From Pedobacter steynii (GTDB taxonomy: Bacteria; Bacteroidota; Bacteroidia; Sphingobacteriales; Sphingobacteriaceae), in contig NZ_CP017141.1 of assembly GCF_001721645.1 (NCBI RefSeq), forward strand, positions 1 through 64,000: DNA of 64,000 bases. Reading direction: 5' to 3'. The stretch's first letter is position 1, and each line of letters opens with the position of its first letter. The notes under the pieces were generated by a model that worked only from the letters and a program-made list of their open reading frames with translations, was not told the origin of the DNA and did not search any database. The translations under genes were made by a program, and so were the position numbers. Positions 44,789 to 54,203 of this stretch are shown here, one piece after another.

Positions 44789-45289
44789 ATGTACCGTAGC
44801 ATTGAAGATTTCCTGACCACACGTAAAGAAGAAGAGTCAAGTACCGTAAAACTATTTTCGAACCTTACCGAGGAAACAAAATCAGTAAAAATTCATGAAA
44901 ATGTACGTTCTCTGGAGCGTCTGGCCTGGCACATCACCCAAACGCTTACAGAAATGGGTAAAAATGCAGGCTTATTTGAAACCGACCTGCTGCATGAACT
45001 TCCCATTCCGGCTACCCTGCCTGAACTGATTGAAACCTATGTCAATTACAATACTTTACTGATGCGAACCGTACGGTTAAAGTGGACAGATTCCAATCTT
45101 GATGACCTGGTAAACATGTATGGTGAAGAATGGAAAAAGGGAAAAATTCTTTCCGTTCTGATTGCCCATGAAAGCCACCACCGCAGTCAGATGACGGTAA
45201 TTATGCGTATGCTTGGATTACCTGTTCCGGGGATCTATGGCCCCTCTAAAGAAGAATGGGCTTCCTTTGGCATGCCCCCTATGGATTAA
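44789..45289 (+). CDS. DinB-family (DUF664-like) protein
   Basis: This 166-residue four-helix-bundle protein has the metal-site histidines of the DinB fold: His in SLERLAWHITQTL and a HESHHRSQ cluster near the C-terminus. DinB-like proteins include thiol-dependent S-transferases and detoxification enzymes. The start at ATG 44789 (MYRSIEDFLT) is preferred to a TTG at 44744. The gene is monocistronic, divergent from the lytS gene, and its end overlaps the convergent GH28 gene by 11 bp. The substrate is unknown. Confidence 0.85.
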   Translation: MYRSIEDFLTTRKEEESSTVKLFSNLTEETKSVKIHENVRSLERLAWHITQTLTEMGKNAGLFETDLLHELPIPATLPELIETYVNYNTLLMRTVRLKWTDSNLDDLVNMYGEEWKKGKILSVLIAHESHHRSQMTVIMRMLGLPVPGIYGPSKEEWASFGMPPMD

Positions 45290-46643
45290 CCAATTCCTTC
45301 ACATCGTCATAAACAAATGCCGGACGCAAGTCTTTGGCCTTGAGAATAAATTTCACATTGATGACCTTCAGCCCTTTTACATGTCTGGCCCATAAGCCAT
45401 AGGCAGGAATTTTGGGGCCAAAGGTTTTCACTTCCGGATATTGATCTACCGCTTCCGGAACTACTACTTCAGTATCTTTTTCAGTCCCCCCTCCTGCCAG
45501 GGTAATTTCTATATTTTCAAGCTTCAGGTTGGTAATGTCATGACCCGGAACACCCGTAATCAGGATTCCGCTGGGGGGCATCAGTTGCGCATCATCTGCT
45601 GCAACAGCCTTTACATTTTTAATGCTCACCTGATCCATGATTCCCGTTTGCTGTTTGCTTTCTCCTTTACGAAAAACACTGAGCCTGGAGCCCAGCCGAA
45701 ACAACATGGGCGTTCTTACATTGTTCATGCTGATGTCAGAGATCCTGATATTCTTTACCTTTGCCCCATCTACCGTCAGCAATTTGATCCCCCCGTTCCT
45801 GGTATCGTAAATATGGCAATCTGAGATCTCTATATTTTCAAAACCGGCCATCGATTCTGTTCCTATTTTTATGCCCGCCTGGTTGCTTTTTAAGCGTAAT
45901 CCCGACACCACGATATCCTTACAGGCCATTTTTTCTGAAGTCGTTTTAAAGACAAGGGCATCATCACCACTCACAATATCACAATCTTTAATCCTTACGT
46001 TCTGGCATCCGTCAATCCCGATTCCGTCATTATGAGCCACTCCTATACTCTCGATCTTCAGGCCCTCAATACGGATCTCTTTACTCTGAAAATAATGAGA
46101 AGTCCAGGCTCCGGCATACTTCAGCGTAACCCCGGTTACTTTTACTCCGGTACAACGTACAATGCGGACCAGAAAAGGCCTTAAGCCCCAGCGTTGCCCC
46201 TCCGGGCGCGTATCCGTCAAAATATGTTTTGCTTTGATTGCCGCCCCTTGTCCGTCGATTATGCCAGCGCCTTCAATACCAATGTTCCGGGCGTCAATGG
46301 CGACCAGCAAAGCCCAGCCTACATCAATCCCCAGACCTTCCGTAAAAGGATCCATATTCGTATAGTCTTTCAGCTCCGTACTTCCGAGCAGCACAGCCTC
46401 CTTTTCCAGATAGAGGGTCACGTTATCTTTTAACACAATGGTACCGGAAAGAAATCTTCCGGCCGGGAAAATGACTTTGCCCCCTCCAGATTGATGGCAT
46501 TCATCAATGGCCTTTTGAATGGCCAGCGTATTCAGGGTGCTGCCATCCGGAACAGCGCCATACTTGAGAATATGGGTATCAGCAGCTTTTCCAATGGTCA
46601 GAAAGGCGATAGAAATCAGGCCGGAAATCAGGATCTTTTTCAT
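45279..46643 (-). CDS. GH28 polygalacturonase-like enzyme
   Basis: This 454-residue secreted right-handed beta-helix enzyme has a signal peptide (MKKILISGLISIAFLTIGKA). The N-terminal KYGAVPDGSTLNTLAIQKAIDEC is the pectin-lyase-fold entry. GH28 catalytic aspartates are present in NDGIGID (Asp211) and SGDDAL (Asp227, Asp228). The segment aligned with the usual G-H-G reads QAGIKIGTES (256-264), so the conserved His is missing, and the RIK position appears as GIKL. It therefore may act on another galacturonan-like linkage. It is the last gene of the GH36-susC-susD-GH28 locus, 30 bp after susD. Confidence 0.88.
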   Translation of the reverse strand: MKKILISGLISIAFLTIGKAADTHILKYGAVPDGSTLNTLAIQKAIDECHQSGGGKVIFPAGRFLSGTIVLKDNVTLYLEKEAVLLGSTELKDYTNMDPFTEGLGIDVGWALLVAIDARNIGIEGAGIIDGQGAAIKAKHILTDTRPEGQRWGLRPFLVRIVRCTGVKVTGVTLKYAGAWTSHYFQSKEIRIEGLKIESIGVAHNDGIGIDGCQNVRIKDCDIVSGDDALVFKTTSEKMACKDIVVSGLRLKSNQAGIKIGTESMAGFENIEISDCHIYDTRNGGIKLLTVDGAKVKNIRISDISMNNVRTPMLFRLGSRLSVFRKGESKQQTGIMDQVSIKNVKAVAADDAQLMPPSGILITGVPGHDITNLKLENIEITLAGGGTEKDTEVVVPEAVDQYPEVKTFGPKIPAYGLWARHVKGLKVINVKFILKAKDLRPAFVYDDVKELVNP

Positions 46644-46673
46644 GTATTCTTTTTTATATTCATGCTGTTTATA

Positions 46674-48377
46674 TTAAAACCAACCTGCATTCTGAGGATA
46701 GGACGGGCCCGTAGTCGTGGCATCAATTTGTGATTGAGGGATGGGGCGTAAAATATGGAAAGGTTTGATATTGCCTTTCGCTTCATTATTATACAATTTC
46801 ACCCTTTCTTCCAGCTTACCCGTTCTGACCAGATCCAACCAGCGCGTCAGTTCACCACAAAGTTCCCGGGAACGTTCATCAAGGATAAAATCAAGTGAAG
46901 GGATGTTGTTTACATTCATCAGCTCCGGATTCGGGTTTGGAAATGCCGCTCTTCTGCGGATCACATTCAGGTTATTTAGTGCATCCGCAGCAGTTGCTCC
47001 ACCCATAAATGCCGCTTCTGCAGCAATCAGGTAGGTTTCCCCAAGACGGTACACAATTACCGACCGGATCGAAGGATAATTCAGATCTGCCCGTTTGGTA
47101 TCATTATACTTCTGCATATAAGGAGAAAGGCTCGTTGTATAATTTCGTGGCGGAATCAGCAGGTACCTGGCAGCTGCAATCTGTGCGTTGGTCACGTCTT
47201 TTCCAGGCATAAAAATCGCGGTGTCTCCCAATGCAAATTTGGGTTTTCCAACCACTGCATTAGCAGGTGCTCCCGGCGGCAGAGGTGCTGTCCATACCGG
47301 AATAGAAGCTTCATTATTGCAATACCAGACCGTTTGAAATGTCTTTTTATAACGGGTATCATTTACCCTTTCCTGAAAAGCGGTATTGGTAAGCCATGGT
47401 GTCGGGACACAACGAATATAAGGCCTTCCATAAAACACATCCCGCATCATTCCAGGCTGCAATTCGTATTGGGGAACCCACATGTGGTTCAACACGTTAT
47501 CGGCCCCTCCACTATTGTTAGGTCCATTATAGGCTAAATTCGGGGTATGCTGAACACTCCACAGGACTTCATTGCTTCCTTCATTTCCCTCTGCATATAC
47601 CTGTCCGAAATCAGGAAGCAATGCCAGGCCGCTGTTGTTGATCACCGCCATTGCATTCGTATACGCATCCTTGTAATCCGTATTTTTCTGAGCAGAAGAG
47701 CCTGCCCTGGCCAGATAAACTTTAGCCAGCACATGCATTGCTGCAGCTTTATTGGCCTGTCCCGGACGTACACCCGCAGCTTTTGGACTGGCATATAAAC
47801 CAGGTGTAGCGATTGCTTCTTTCAAATCCCCAATGATGAAGTCGTACACTTCAGCCAAAGAGTTTCTGCCCGCAGCGGTAGTTGCCGCAGTCTGAAAGCT
47901 TTTATTCAGCGTCACATCTCCCCAGAACTGTACCAGTAGAAAATAAAAATTGGCCCTTAAAAATTTAGCCTCGGCAACCATTCTGTCCTTAGCGGCTTCA
48001 TCAATTCCCGTTACCTGCGGCGCATTTTCTATAATTCCATTGCAGGTATTGATGTGCACATAACACTCCTTCCATACTGCCGCAACTGTTCCATTGGAAG
48101 TATTGTAATTGCTGTTGTATTTATTGATGTCATTGTTACCGTCCTTTCCGGTATAAAATTCATCCGTACCAATGACCGTCATAGTGAACAGGTTCTGGGT
48201 CCCCCAAAGCATTCTGGTTCCCGCATAGGCCGCATCCAGCCCTTTTTTAAATCCCTGAGTGGTGCGGAAAAATTCCGGGGTGAGAATGGAATGAGGTTCT
48301 TCATTGAGTTGTTTTTTACAACCCGAAATTCCTGCTAAAGTAAAGCAGGCATATAGTAGTATAGCGATCTTTCTCAT
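46674..48377 (-). CDS. SusD/RagB-family lipoprotein (pectin-type locus)
   Basis: This 567-residue lipoprotein has the signal ILLYACFTLAGISGC, with Cys20 lipidated, followed by the conserved KKQLNEEPHSILTPEFFRT. The classical SusD features are present: the TPR-like helical core (LAKVYLARAGSS), YLIAAEAAFMGGATAADALNNLNVIRRRA and ILDERSRELCGELTRWLDLVRTGKL. The end reads LRPIPQSQIDA. It is the glycan-binding lid of the SusC encoded just upstream (15-bp gap). It belongs to the standard RagB/SusD subgroup, unlike the two SusD-like proteins of the N-glycan region. Confidence 0.94.
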   Translation of the reverse strand: MRKIAILLYACFTLAGISGCKKQLNEEPHSILTPEFFRTTQGFKKGLDAAYAGTRMLWGTQNLFTMTVIGTDEFYTGKDGNNDINKYNSNYNTSNGTVAAVWKECYVHINTCNGIIENAPQVTGIDEAAKDRMVAEAKFLRANFYFLLVQFWGDVTLNKSFQTAATTAAGRNSLAEVYDFIIGDLKEAIATPGLYASPKAAGVRPGQANKAAAMHVLAKVYLARAGSSAQKNTDYKDAYTNAMAVINNSGLALLPDFGQVYAEGNEGSNEVLWSVQHTPNLAYNGPNNSGGADNVLNHMWVPQYELQPGMMRDVFYGRPYIRCVPTPWLTNTAFQERVNDTRYKKTFQTVWYCNNEASIPVWTAPLPPGAPANAVVGKPKFALGDTAIFMPGKDVTNAQIAAARYLLIPPRNYTTSLSPYMQKYNDTKRADLNYPSIRSVIVYRLGETYLIAAEAAFMGGATAADALNNLNVIRRRAAFPNPNPELMNVNNIPSLDFILDERSRELCGELTRWLDLVRTGKLEERVKLYNNEAKGNIKPFHILRPIPQSQIDATTTGPSYPQNAGWF

Positions 48378-48392
48378 GGTCTTTTAATTGAA

Positions 48393-51300
48393 TTAAAGCG
48401 TCATATTAAGTCCGAAAATAATGGAATAGGATGCCGGGGTATCGACATTTACATCCCCTCTGTTGTTGTCACTGCCAATGGCTTCGGGATCTATACCACT
48501 GTATTTATTGCGGTATTTTGAAAACAGGATAAAGGCATCATTGGCCGTGGCATATACCCGCAGTGATTTGCCCCCGATTTTTGTCAGCACCGAAGCCGGC
48601 AGAACATAACCTAGTGTTAAGCTCCGGATCTTTACAAAAGTTCCGTCAAAGTATCCAAGTGTAGAGTTATTTGGCGTATTGGTAGAAGCTGCATTCGGCT
48701 TCGGCCAGTAATTCTCCTGGTTTGTTGGCGTCCAGTAACGGACATTCAGATTGTTGTAATTCCCCTGAAAAGTATTGGCAAACCCGCTGTTGTGTACCCG
48801 GCTTACAATCGTGCTTCCGAAACGGCCAAAAGCCACTACTGTAAAATCAAAATTGCGGTAGGCAAAGCGATTGGTTAAACCACCCGACCATTTCGGCTGA
48901 CTGGAGCCGATGAACACCCGGTCGTCCGCATTGATGCGCTGTTCTCCTGCAGCATTTGGTGTGGTGTTCGCATTGTCTACTTTGATATTCCCGATCACAG
49001 AACCCGTTCCGCTTAATGAAAGGCCCAGACTTCTCGCCAGGGCAGAATCTGCTGCTGTATTTTGCCAGATGCCCAACCTCCGGTAATCATAAATCGTTCC
49101 GATAGGTTGCCCGACAAACCTGCTGTTGGTAATGTCGTTGGTAACATTTTCCTGCAATGCCGTGATTTTCCCTCTATTGATAAAAACATTTACATCCGAT
49201 GTCCAGGAGAATTCCTTTTTTCCATCCCCCTTAAAATTCACCGTACTGATCTGAAATTCCAGTCCTTTATTCTCTGTTTTTCCTACATTCGTCAGGATAG
49301 AATTAGGAATTCCGGAGGTAGCCGGCAAGTTTTGAGGTAATAACAGATCTTCGGTAAAAGACTTATAGGCTTCAACTGATCCGGAAATCCGGTTGTCAAA
49401 TAAGCCAAAATCCAGCCCGATATTGGCAGTTGTCGTGTACTCCCATCTTAAACCAGGATTTACCACATTAGCCAGGTAAACTCCGGTAGTGGTCTGATCA
49501 CCAAAATTATACACGGCAGCACCCAGGCTTCCCAAAGTCTGATACGCATCGATTGCTGTATTTCCAACTCTTCCGTAACTCGCCCTGAGCTTCAGGTTTG
49601 ACCATGTCTTAGTCCCTTTCAGGAAAGACTCTTCGAGCACATTCCAGGCCAGTGCTGCAGAGGGAAACAGCTGGTATTTACTTCCCGGCGCCAGTCGTGA
49701 GGAACCATCGGAACGCATGGTCAGCGTCATCAGGTATTTATTTTTATAGCCATAATTTAATCGTCCCATATAAGACACGATGGCCCATTTTTCGTACTCC
49801 CCGCTTCCGGTAAGGTTGGCACCGAAAGTAGGGTTATAGTACAACAATTCACCGGCAATATCATTGTTATTAAACCTGTTCGACTGGCTCAGTGATTCCT
49901 GAAAGCTGAATAAGCCCGTCAGGTTGATCCGGTGGTTAAGGGCAAAAGTTTTGTCATAGGTCAGGATATTTTCCAGGGTATAATTACTTCTGAAACTATT
50001 GCGGTTACTGGATGTAGACAAGCCGCCGAGGTTGTTCGAGGTTGCGCTTCCATAAAAATTCCCATAGTTATCAGATTTGATCTCCGTACCGGCATTAAAC
50101 TTATACTTAAATCCTTCTGCAACCTTCACATCCACATATAAAGTGGTAAAAGTGCCGAACCGTTTCCTGTTTTCTTCCTTTGCGCCCGGCACAAAATCAC
50201 CGAGCGGATTCCAGACCTGATTTGCACTTCCTGGTACAAAACCCACAAGGCCTCCGTTTTTATCGTAAGGAGTGGTAAGCGGACTCGCACGCAGCACTTG
50301 TCCCATCGGGTTTGCCCCTTCTCCCCGAGTGGTATTGTAAGTATTTAAACTACTCAGTCCGACTTTTACAATTTTACCCAGCTGCTGATCAAAACTGGCC
50401 TTTACACTAAAGCGTTCAAATGCCTGTCCGGGGTAAATTCCGGTTTCATTATGGTATCCCGCAGATACGGCATATTGTGTTTTTTCTACTCCTCCGGAAA
50501 CACCGACCTGATGATTGGTATTCAAACCTGTTTTATAGATCAGGTCCTGCCAGTTGGTGCTCCTGCCCGATTTGATCCCTTCCAGTTCTTCTGCCGCAAA
50601 TATGCCATCGGTCAGTAACCTGGGATCATCGATTCCGGTATATTTCGGTTTGCCATCTACATAATTCCCGTTTACCACCGCCCATTTTTTTAAGTCGGCA
50701 AACTGGGCTCCGTTCATCACATTGATTTCTCCCAGGTTTTTGGTTAACCCCGCATAGCCGCTATAGGTCACAACGGGAGTACCAGGTGCCCCTCTTTTTG
50801 TGCTGACCAGGATGACACCGTTTGCTCCCCTGGAACCATAAATCGCCGTAGAAGAAGCATCTTTAAGCACTTCCAATGAGACTACATCATCAGGGTTCAG
50901 GTCATTTATATTTCCATTAAATGGAATTCCGTCGACTACAAACAGCGGCCCGTTATCTGCACTGATCGACCGTACGCCACGGATCCGGATCACCGGGGAA
51001 GCTCCGGGTTTACTATTCCCTCCTCCTTTTTGAATGTCGATACCCGCTCCTTTTCCCTGTAAAGCCTGAGACAAATTGGCAACGGGCACTTCCCTTAAAG
51101 CCTTTTCATTAACAGAAACTATAGATCCGGTGATGTCGGATTTGCGCTGTGTTCCATAACCTACAACAATCACTTCCGTCAGGGTTTTATTTTCAGCAAG
51201 CAACGTAACGTCAATTACATTTCTATTGTTTACCGGGATTTCCTGAGCGATATAACCTATTGAACTGAAGACCAGGATTCCCGAACCTTCGGGAATGGTC

Positions 51301-51578
51301 AGGCTATAATTTCCGTTTTCATCCGTGCTGGTAGCAACAGCCGTTCCTTTAAGTTTAACAATCACACTGGGTAAAGTTCCTTCCGCATCCCTCACTTTTC
51401 CCTTCACTACGAAACTACCCTGATCTGAATTCAATACCGCTGGCTTCAGATTTCCTTCGGGAACCTTTCTATAAAACGGATGATAAACAGCCGGCCGTTT
51501 TGCCAGCACCTGCAGACTACAGCAGCAGTACATAAATACCATAAGGTACCCAGAAAGAGAAAATGCTCGGTTAATCAT
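48393..51578 (-). CDS. SusC/RagA-family TonB-linked transporter (pectin-type locus)
   Basis: This 1061-residue outer-membrane transporter has a signal peptide and a carboxypeptidase-regulatory-like domain (about 55-135: GKVRDAEGTLPSVIVKLKGTAVATSTDENGNYSL). The plug shows VIVVGYGTQRKSDITGSI and LFVVDGIPFNGNINDLNPDDV. The barrel ends SIIFGLNMTL. No STN domain is present, so control by a local FecR is not expected. It is preceded by the GH36 gene (105-bp gap) and followed by susD. Substrate range is inferred only from the flanking GH36 and GH28 enzymes. Confidence 0.95.
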   Translation of the reverse strand: MINRAFSLSGYLMVFMYCCCSLQVLAKRPAVYHPFYRKVPEGNLKPAVLNSDQGSFVVKGKVRDAEGTLPSVIVKLKGTAVATSTDENGNYSLTIPEGSGILVFSSIGYIAQEIPVNNRNVIDVTLLAENKTLTEVIVVGYGTQRKSDITGSIVSVNEKALREVPVANLSQALQGKGAGIDIQKGGGNSKPGASPVIRIRGVRSISADNGPLFVVDGIPFNGNINDLNPDDVVSLEVLKDASSTAIYGSRGANGVILVSTKRGAPGTPVVTYSGYAGLTKNLGEINVMNGAQFADLKKWAVVNGNYVDGKPKYTGIDDPRLLTDGIFAAEELEGIKSGRSTNWQDLIYKTGLNTNHQVGVSGGVEKTQYAVSAGYHNETGIYPGQAFERFSVKASFDQQLGKIVKVGLSSLNTYNTTRGEGANPMGQVLRASPLTTPYDKNGGLVGFVPGSANQVWNPLGDFVPGAKEENRKRFGTFTTLYVDVKVAEGFKYKFNAGTEIKSDNYGNFYGSATSNNLGGLSTSSNRNSFRSNYTLENILTYDKTFALNHRINLTGLFSFQESLSQSNRFNNNDIAGELLYYNPTFGANLTGSGEYEKWAIVSYMGRLNYGYKNKYLMTLTMRSDGSSRLAPGSKYQLFPSAALAWNVLEESFLKGTKTWSNLKLRASYGRVGNTAIDAYQTLGSLGAAVYNFGDQTTTGVYLANVVNPGLRWEYTTTANIGLDFGLFDNRISGSVEAYKSFTEDLLLPQNLPATSGIPNSILTNVGKTENKGLEFQISTVNFKGDGKKEFSWTSDVNVFINRGKITALQENVTNDITNSRFVGQPIGTIYDYRRLGIWQNTAADSALARSLGLSLSGTGSVIGNIKVDNANTTPNAAGEQRINADDRVFIGSSQPKWSGGLTNRFAYRNFDFTVVAFGRFGSTIVSRVHNSGFANTFQGNYNNLNVRYWTPTNQENYWPKPNAASTNTPNNSTLGYFDGTFVKIRSLTLGYVLPASVLTKIGGKSLRVYATANDAFILFSKYRNKYSGIDPEAIGSDNNRGDVNVDTPASYSIIFGLNMTL

Positions 51579-51683
51579 GAATTAAAGGTTTGATCGGTTT
51601 ATATTTGATGATCTAATTGAAAAAAAAACCGTCAGATATTTATCTCTCTGATTAGCCTATATGTCGCTCTTTTTATCCTCCTT

Positions 51684-53876
51684 TCATTCCATAACCAACT
51701 CAAACACAGCACTGCTTAAGGGGCTGATCTTTCCAGGAGATAAGTTTAACCCCACCTTCATGAGGTAATCCCCAGTATAAGATTTTCCGTTATCCGGATG
51801 TGTAGAAACCGCATCGGGCAAAAGATTGATTTCTTTAATTTTATACCTCTTGTCCGGATCCAATCCTGACAGCAGGACTTTTCCCATATACTCTTTTCTT
51901 CTGAAATTAAGGAGATAACTGAACAGCACGGCCTTATTTCTGGCTTCGTTCACATACATTAATACCGCCCTGTTTTCTTCGTATGGGGAAACCAGACGGT
52001 ACAAATCGCCAAACCAGATGACCTCACTGATTCTCTTATAGGTTTGCACCGCGGCGTTACTGAACCTGATTTCATCCGGTGACAGGTTTTTCACCCGGAT
52101 ATCATATCCCAGTTTTCCCATCATCGCCACATCCGTACGGAATTTCAGGGATTGTTTTCCCATGGAAGTGACGTGACTGGATACCGTAAGTGAAGGAAAA
52201 AAATTCAGATATCCCCATTGGATGAATACCCTTTCCAGTCCGTCTGTATTGTCACTTGGCCAGAATTCACTAAAATATTTCAGTCCGCCGTAATCTACAC
52301 GACCTCCCCCTCCCGCGCATAGCATGATCGGCAAATGAGGATATTTTTTCCTCAGACGTTCCATCACTTGATACAGACTTTTGGTATAGTCAATGAACAG
52401 GTTGCCCTGATTCTCCTTCAGAAATGGGGAATAGGTATTGGTAAGCATCCTGTTGCAATCCCATTTGATAAAAGCGATGTCCGGATTTTCTGTCAGCAGG
52501 TCGTTCAGCAGGTTAAAGACAAAATCCTGAACCTTAGGATTAATCAGGTCCAGTACCAGCTGGTTTCTGGAATAAGATTCTTCCCTGTTGGGCAATTTCA
52601 GGATCCAGTCGGGATGTTGTTCATAGAGCTCACTTTTAGGGCTGATCATTTCCGGTTCCAGCCAGATGCCAAACTTCAGATTTCTGTTTCCGGCTTCTTT
52701 AACCAGATGTCCTAATCCGCTGGGAAGCTTTTTCTTATCCACCTGCCAGTCGCCCAAAGCAGTTTTATCCCCGTCCCTGGGATACTTATTACCAAACCAT
52801 CCATCATCCAGTAAAAATAAATCTACCCCAAGCTGCTTCGCCCCCTCAAACAATTCTACCAGGACATTTTCATTAAAATCCATATGTGTTGCTTCCCAGT
52901 TATTTAACAAGGTTAAACGCGGCTGATCACCGTCCAAAACTTCGTATTGTCTTGCCCATCGGTGCAGGTTTCTACTTGCCTGTCCCTTTCCTTTATTGCT
53001 GTAAGTGAATATAAAAGCTGGGGTTTCAAAGGTTTTTCCTGCCGGCAATTTATATTCAGAAGCATAGGGGTTCATGCCATTGATTACCCGCAGCGAGTTT
53101 TGCTGATCAATTTCGAAAGTACATTGAAAGTTCCCCGACCAGGCCAGTGTACCGGCGATCAGCTCTCCGTTATTTTCATCTGAAGGTTTATTGAAAGAAA
53201 GGAAGAAGGCCGGTGCACGGTACATGTGTGCCCTTGTTCCCAGCTTACTGTCCAGTACTTTTATTCCCGTGGTCAGCTGGCTTTCTTTCATTCTCATTTC
53301 CGTCATATAATCTCCGTCAAACTGACTAAGCCAGTATTTTGAAGCTTCAAAATGAAGCATGGAAGAAGCATAATTACTGAGTGTCAGGGGCTTTTTTTCC
53401 TGGTGCCTGATTTCAGTCCAGGTTTTTATCACATCATCCTTAAAATAGGCTGCAAAATGGAGCAGCACTTCTACCGGATATTTTGGATCTTTCAGCCGAA
53501 TGGAAGTCAGGCTGAGGTCATCTCCTTTTTTTTCTGTTTTATGGCTAACATATACCAGATCTAGTGAGGGGTTTCCGTCGGCATGTATCACACGGATTGC
53601 GGGTTCAAAAAGATCGCCCATTCCTGCCCCGATATAAGCCTCATGCCGGGTAGATTGCAACAAGGCATAATCTGTGGCATGGCCCGGCTTTTGTCCGAAA
53701 TAACTTTGGTATAGTTTTCCATTTCCTCCGATACTAAAAACGAGCAGGCTGTTTTTCGTCTCCACCAGCAACTGGGGAGCATTTCCGGCGAAAGCACTCC
53801 GGCTAATCAGGGTGATCAACATCCCCATTAACACAAAAACAGCTATACATCTTTTCCTGTTTTTTTCTTTTGACAT
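51684..53876 (-). CDS. GH36 alpha-galactosidase, exported
   Basis: This 730-residue GH36 enzyme hydrolyses terminal alpha-galactosides. From the ATG at 53876 it begins MSKEKNRKRCIAVFVLMGMLITLISRSAFA, a plausible signal peptide. The frame is open to 54008, but that would add 44 odd residues before it. The nucleophile Asp473 is in IKWDCNR and the acid/base Asp542 in WPSDNTDG. NNWEATHMDFNE and LFLLDDGWFG mark the barrel start. It heads the locus and is 105 bp upstream of susC. Galactose may be removed from side chains of the glycan that the GH28 enzyme depolymerises. A 23-bp tandem repeat lies about 135 bp upstream. Confidence 0.92.
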   Translation of the reverse strand: MSKEKNRKRCIAVFVLMGMLITLISRSAFAGNAPQLLVETKNSLLVFSIGGNGKLYQSYFGQKPGHATDYALLQSTRHEAYIGAGMGDLFEPAIRVIHADGNPSLDLVYVSHKTEKKGDDLSLTSIRLKDPKYPVEVLLHFAAYFKDDVIKTWTEIRHQEKKPLTLSNYASSMLHFEASKYWLSQFDGDYMTEMRMKESQLTTGIKVLDSKLGTRAHMYRAPAFFLSFNKPSDENNGELIAGTLAWSGNFQCTFEIDQQNSLRVINGMNPYASEYKLPAGKTFETPAFIFTYSNKGKGQASRNLHRWARQYEVLDGDQPRLTLLNNWEATHMDFNENVLVELFEGAKQLGVDLFLLDDGWFGNKYPRDGDKTALGDWQVDKKKLPSGLGHLVKEAGNRNLKFGIWLEPEMISPKSELYEQHPDWILKLPNREESYSRNQLVLDLINPKVQDFVFNLLNDLLTENPDIAFIKWDCNRMLTNTYSPFLKENQGNLFIDYTKSLYQVMERLRKKYPHLPIMLCAGGGGRVDYGGLKYFSEFWPSDNTDGLERVFIQWGYLNFFPSLTVSSHVTSMGKQSLKFRTDVAMMGKLGYDIRVKNLSPDEIRFSNAAVQTYKRISEVIWFGDLYRLVSPYEENRAVLMYVNEARNKAVLFSYLLNFRRKEYMGKVLLSGLDPDKRYKIKEINLLPDAVSTHPDNGKSYTGDYLMKVGLNLSPGKISPLSSAVFELVME

Positions 53877-54010
53877 TGAATTTTCCTTTGATGTTAGCGG
53901 GTATATTTTAGTCTGCATCGTTTCCTTTTCAGGTAGCCGATGCGATCCGGCAATTTGAGAATTTCCTAAAAATAATAGAGAAGAGATGTTAGCCAGTTGA
54001 TCAGTCATTT

Positions 54011-54056
54011 TAGCAAAAACTGAAGAAAACGTCTAGCAAAAAACGGAAGAAAGTGC
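54011..54056. repeat. 23-bp tandem direct repeat upstream of the GH36-sus locus
   Basis: Two adjacent near-identical 23-bp units (54011-54033 and 54034-54056) each begin TAGCAAAAA and share GAAGAAA, with about 19 of 23 matches. A tandem repeat of about two helical turns is the usual form of a site for an AraC-type or LytTR-type activator. The stretch 53877-54203 otherwise holds no gene. Confidence 0.6.
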
Positions 54057-54203
54057 AAGCTTTTCTCAACTTCAGCCTCAATTTCGTTCAATTCTGCAAA
54101 TTAATTTCAACCTTCCTGTTGCGTTTTGACAGAAAGGTTCGTTTTAAAAGACAAAGCGTTAATGGCCATTAACCAATTACTAATTTTTATAAAAACCTTA
54201 AAA

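Noticed and set aside
53877..54008. The 44-residue N-terminal extension of the GH36 enzyme
   Set aside because: It would place the signal peptide internally and the residues look non-coding. The ATG at 53876 begins a normal signal peptide.
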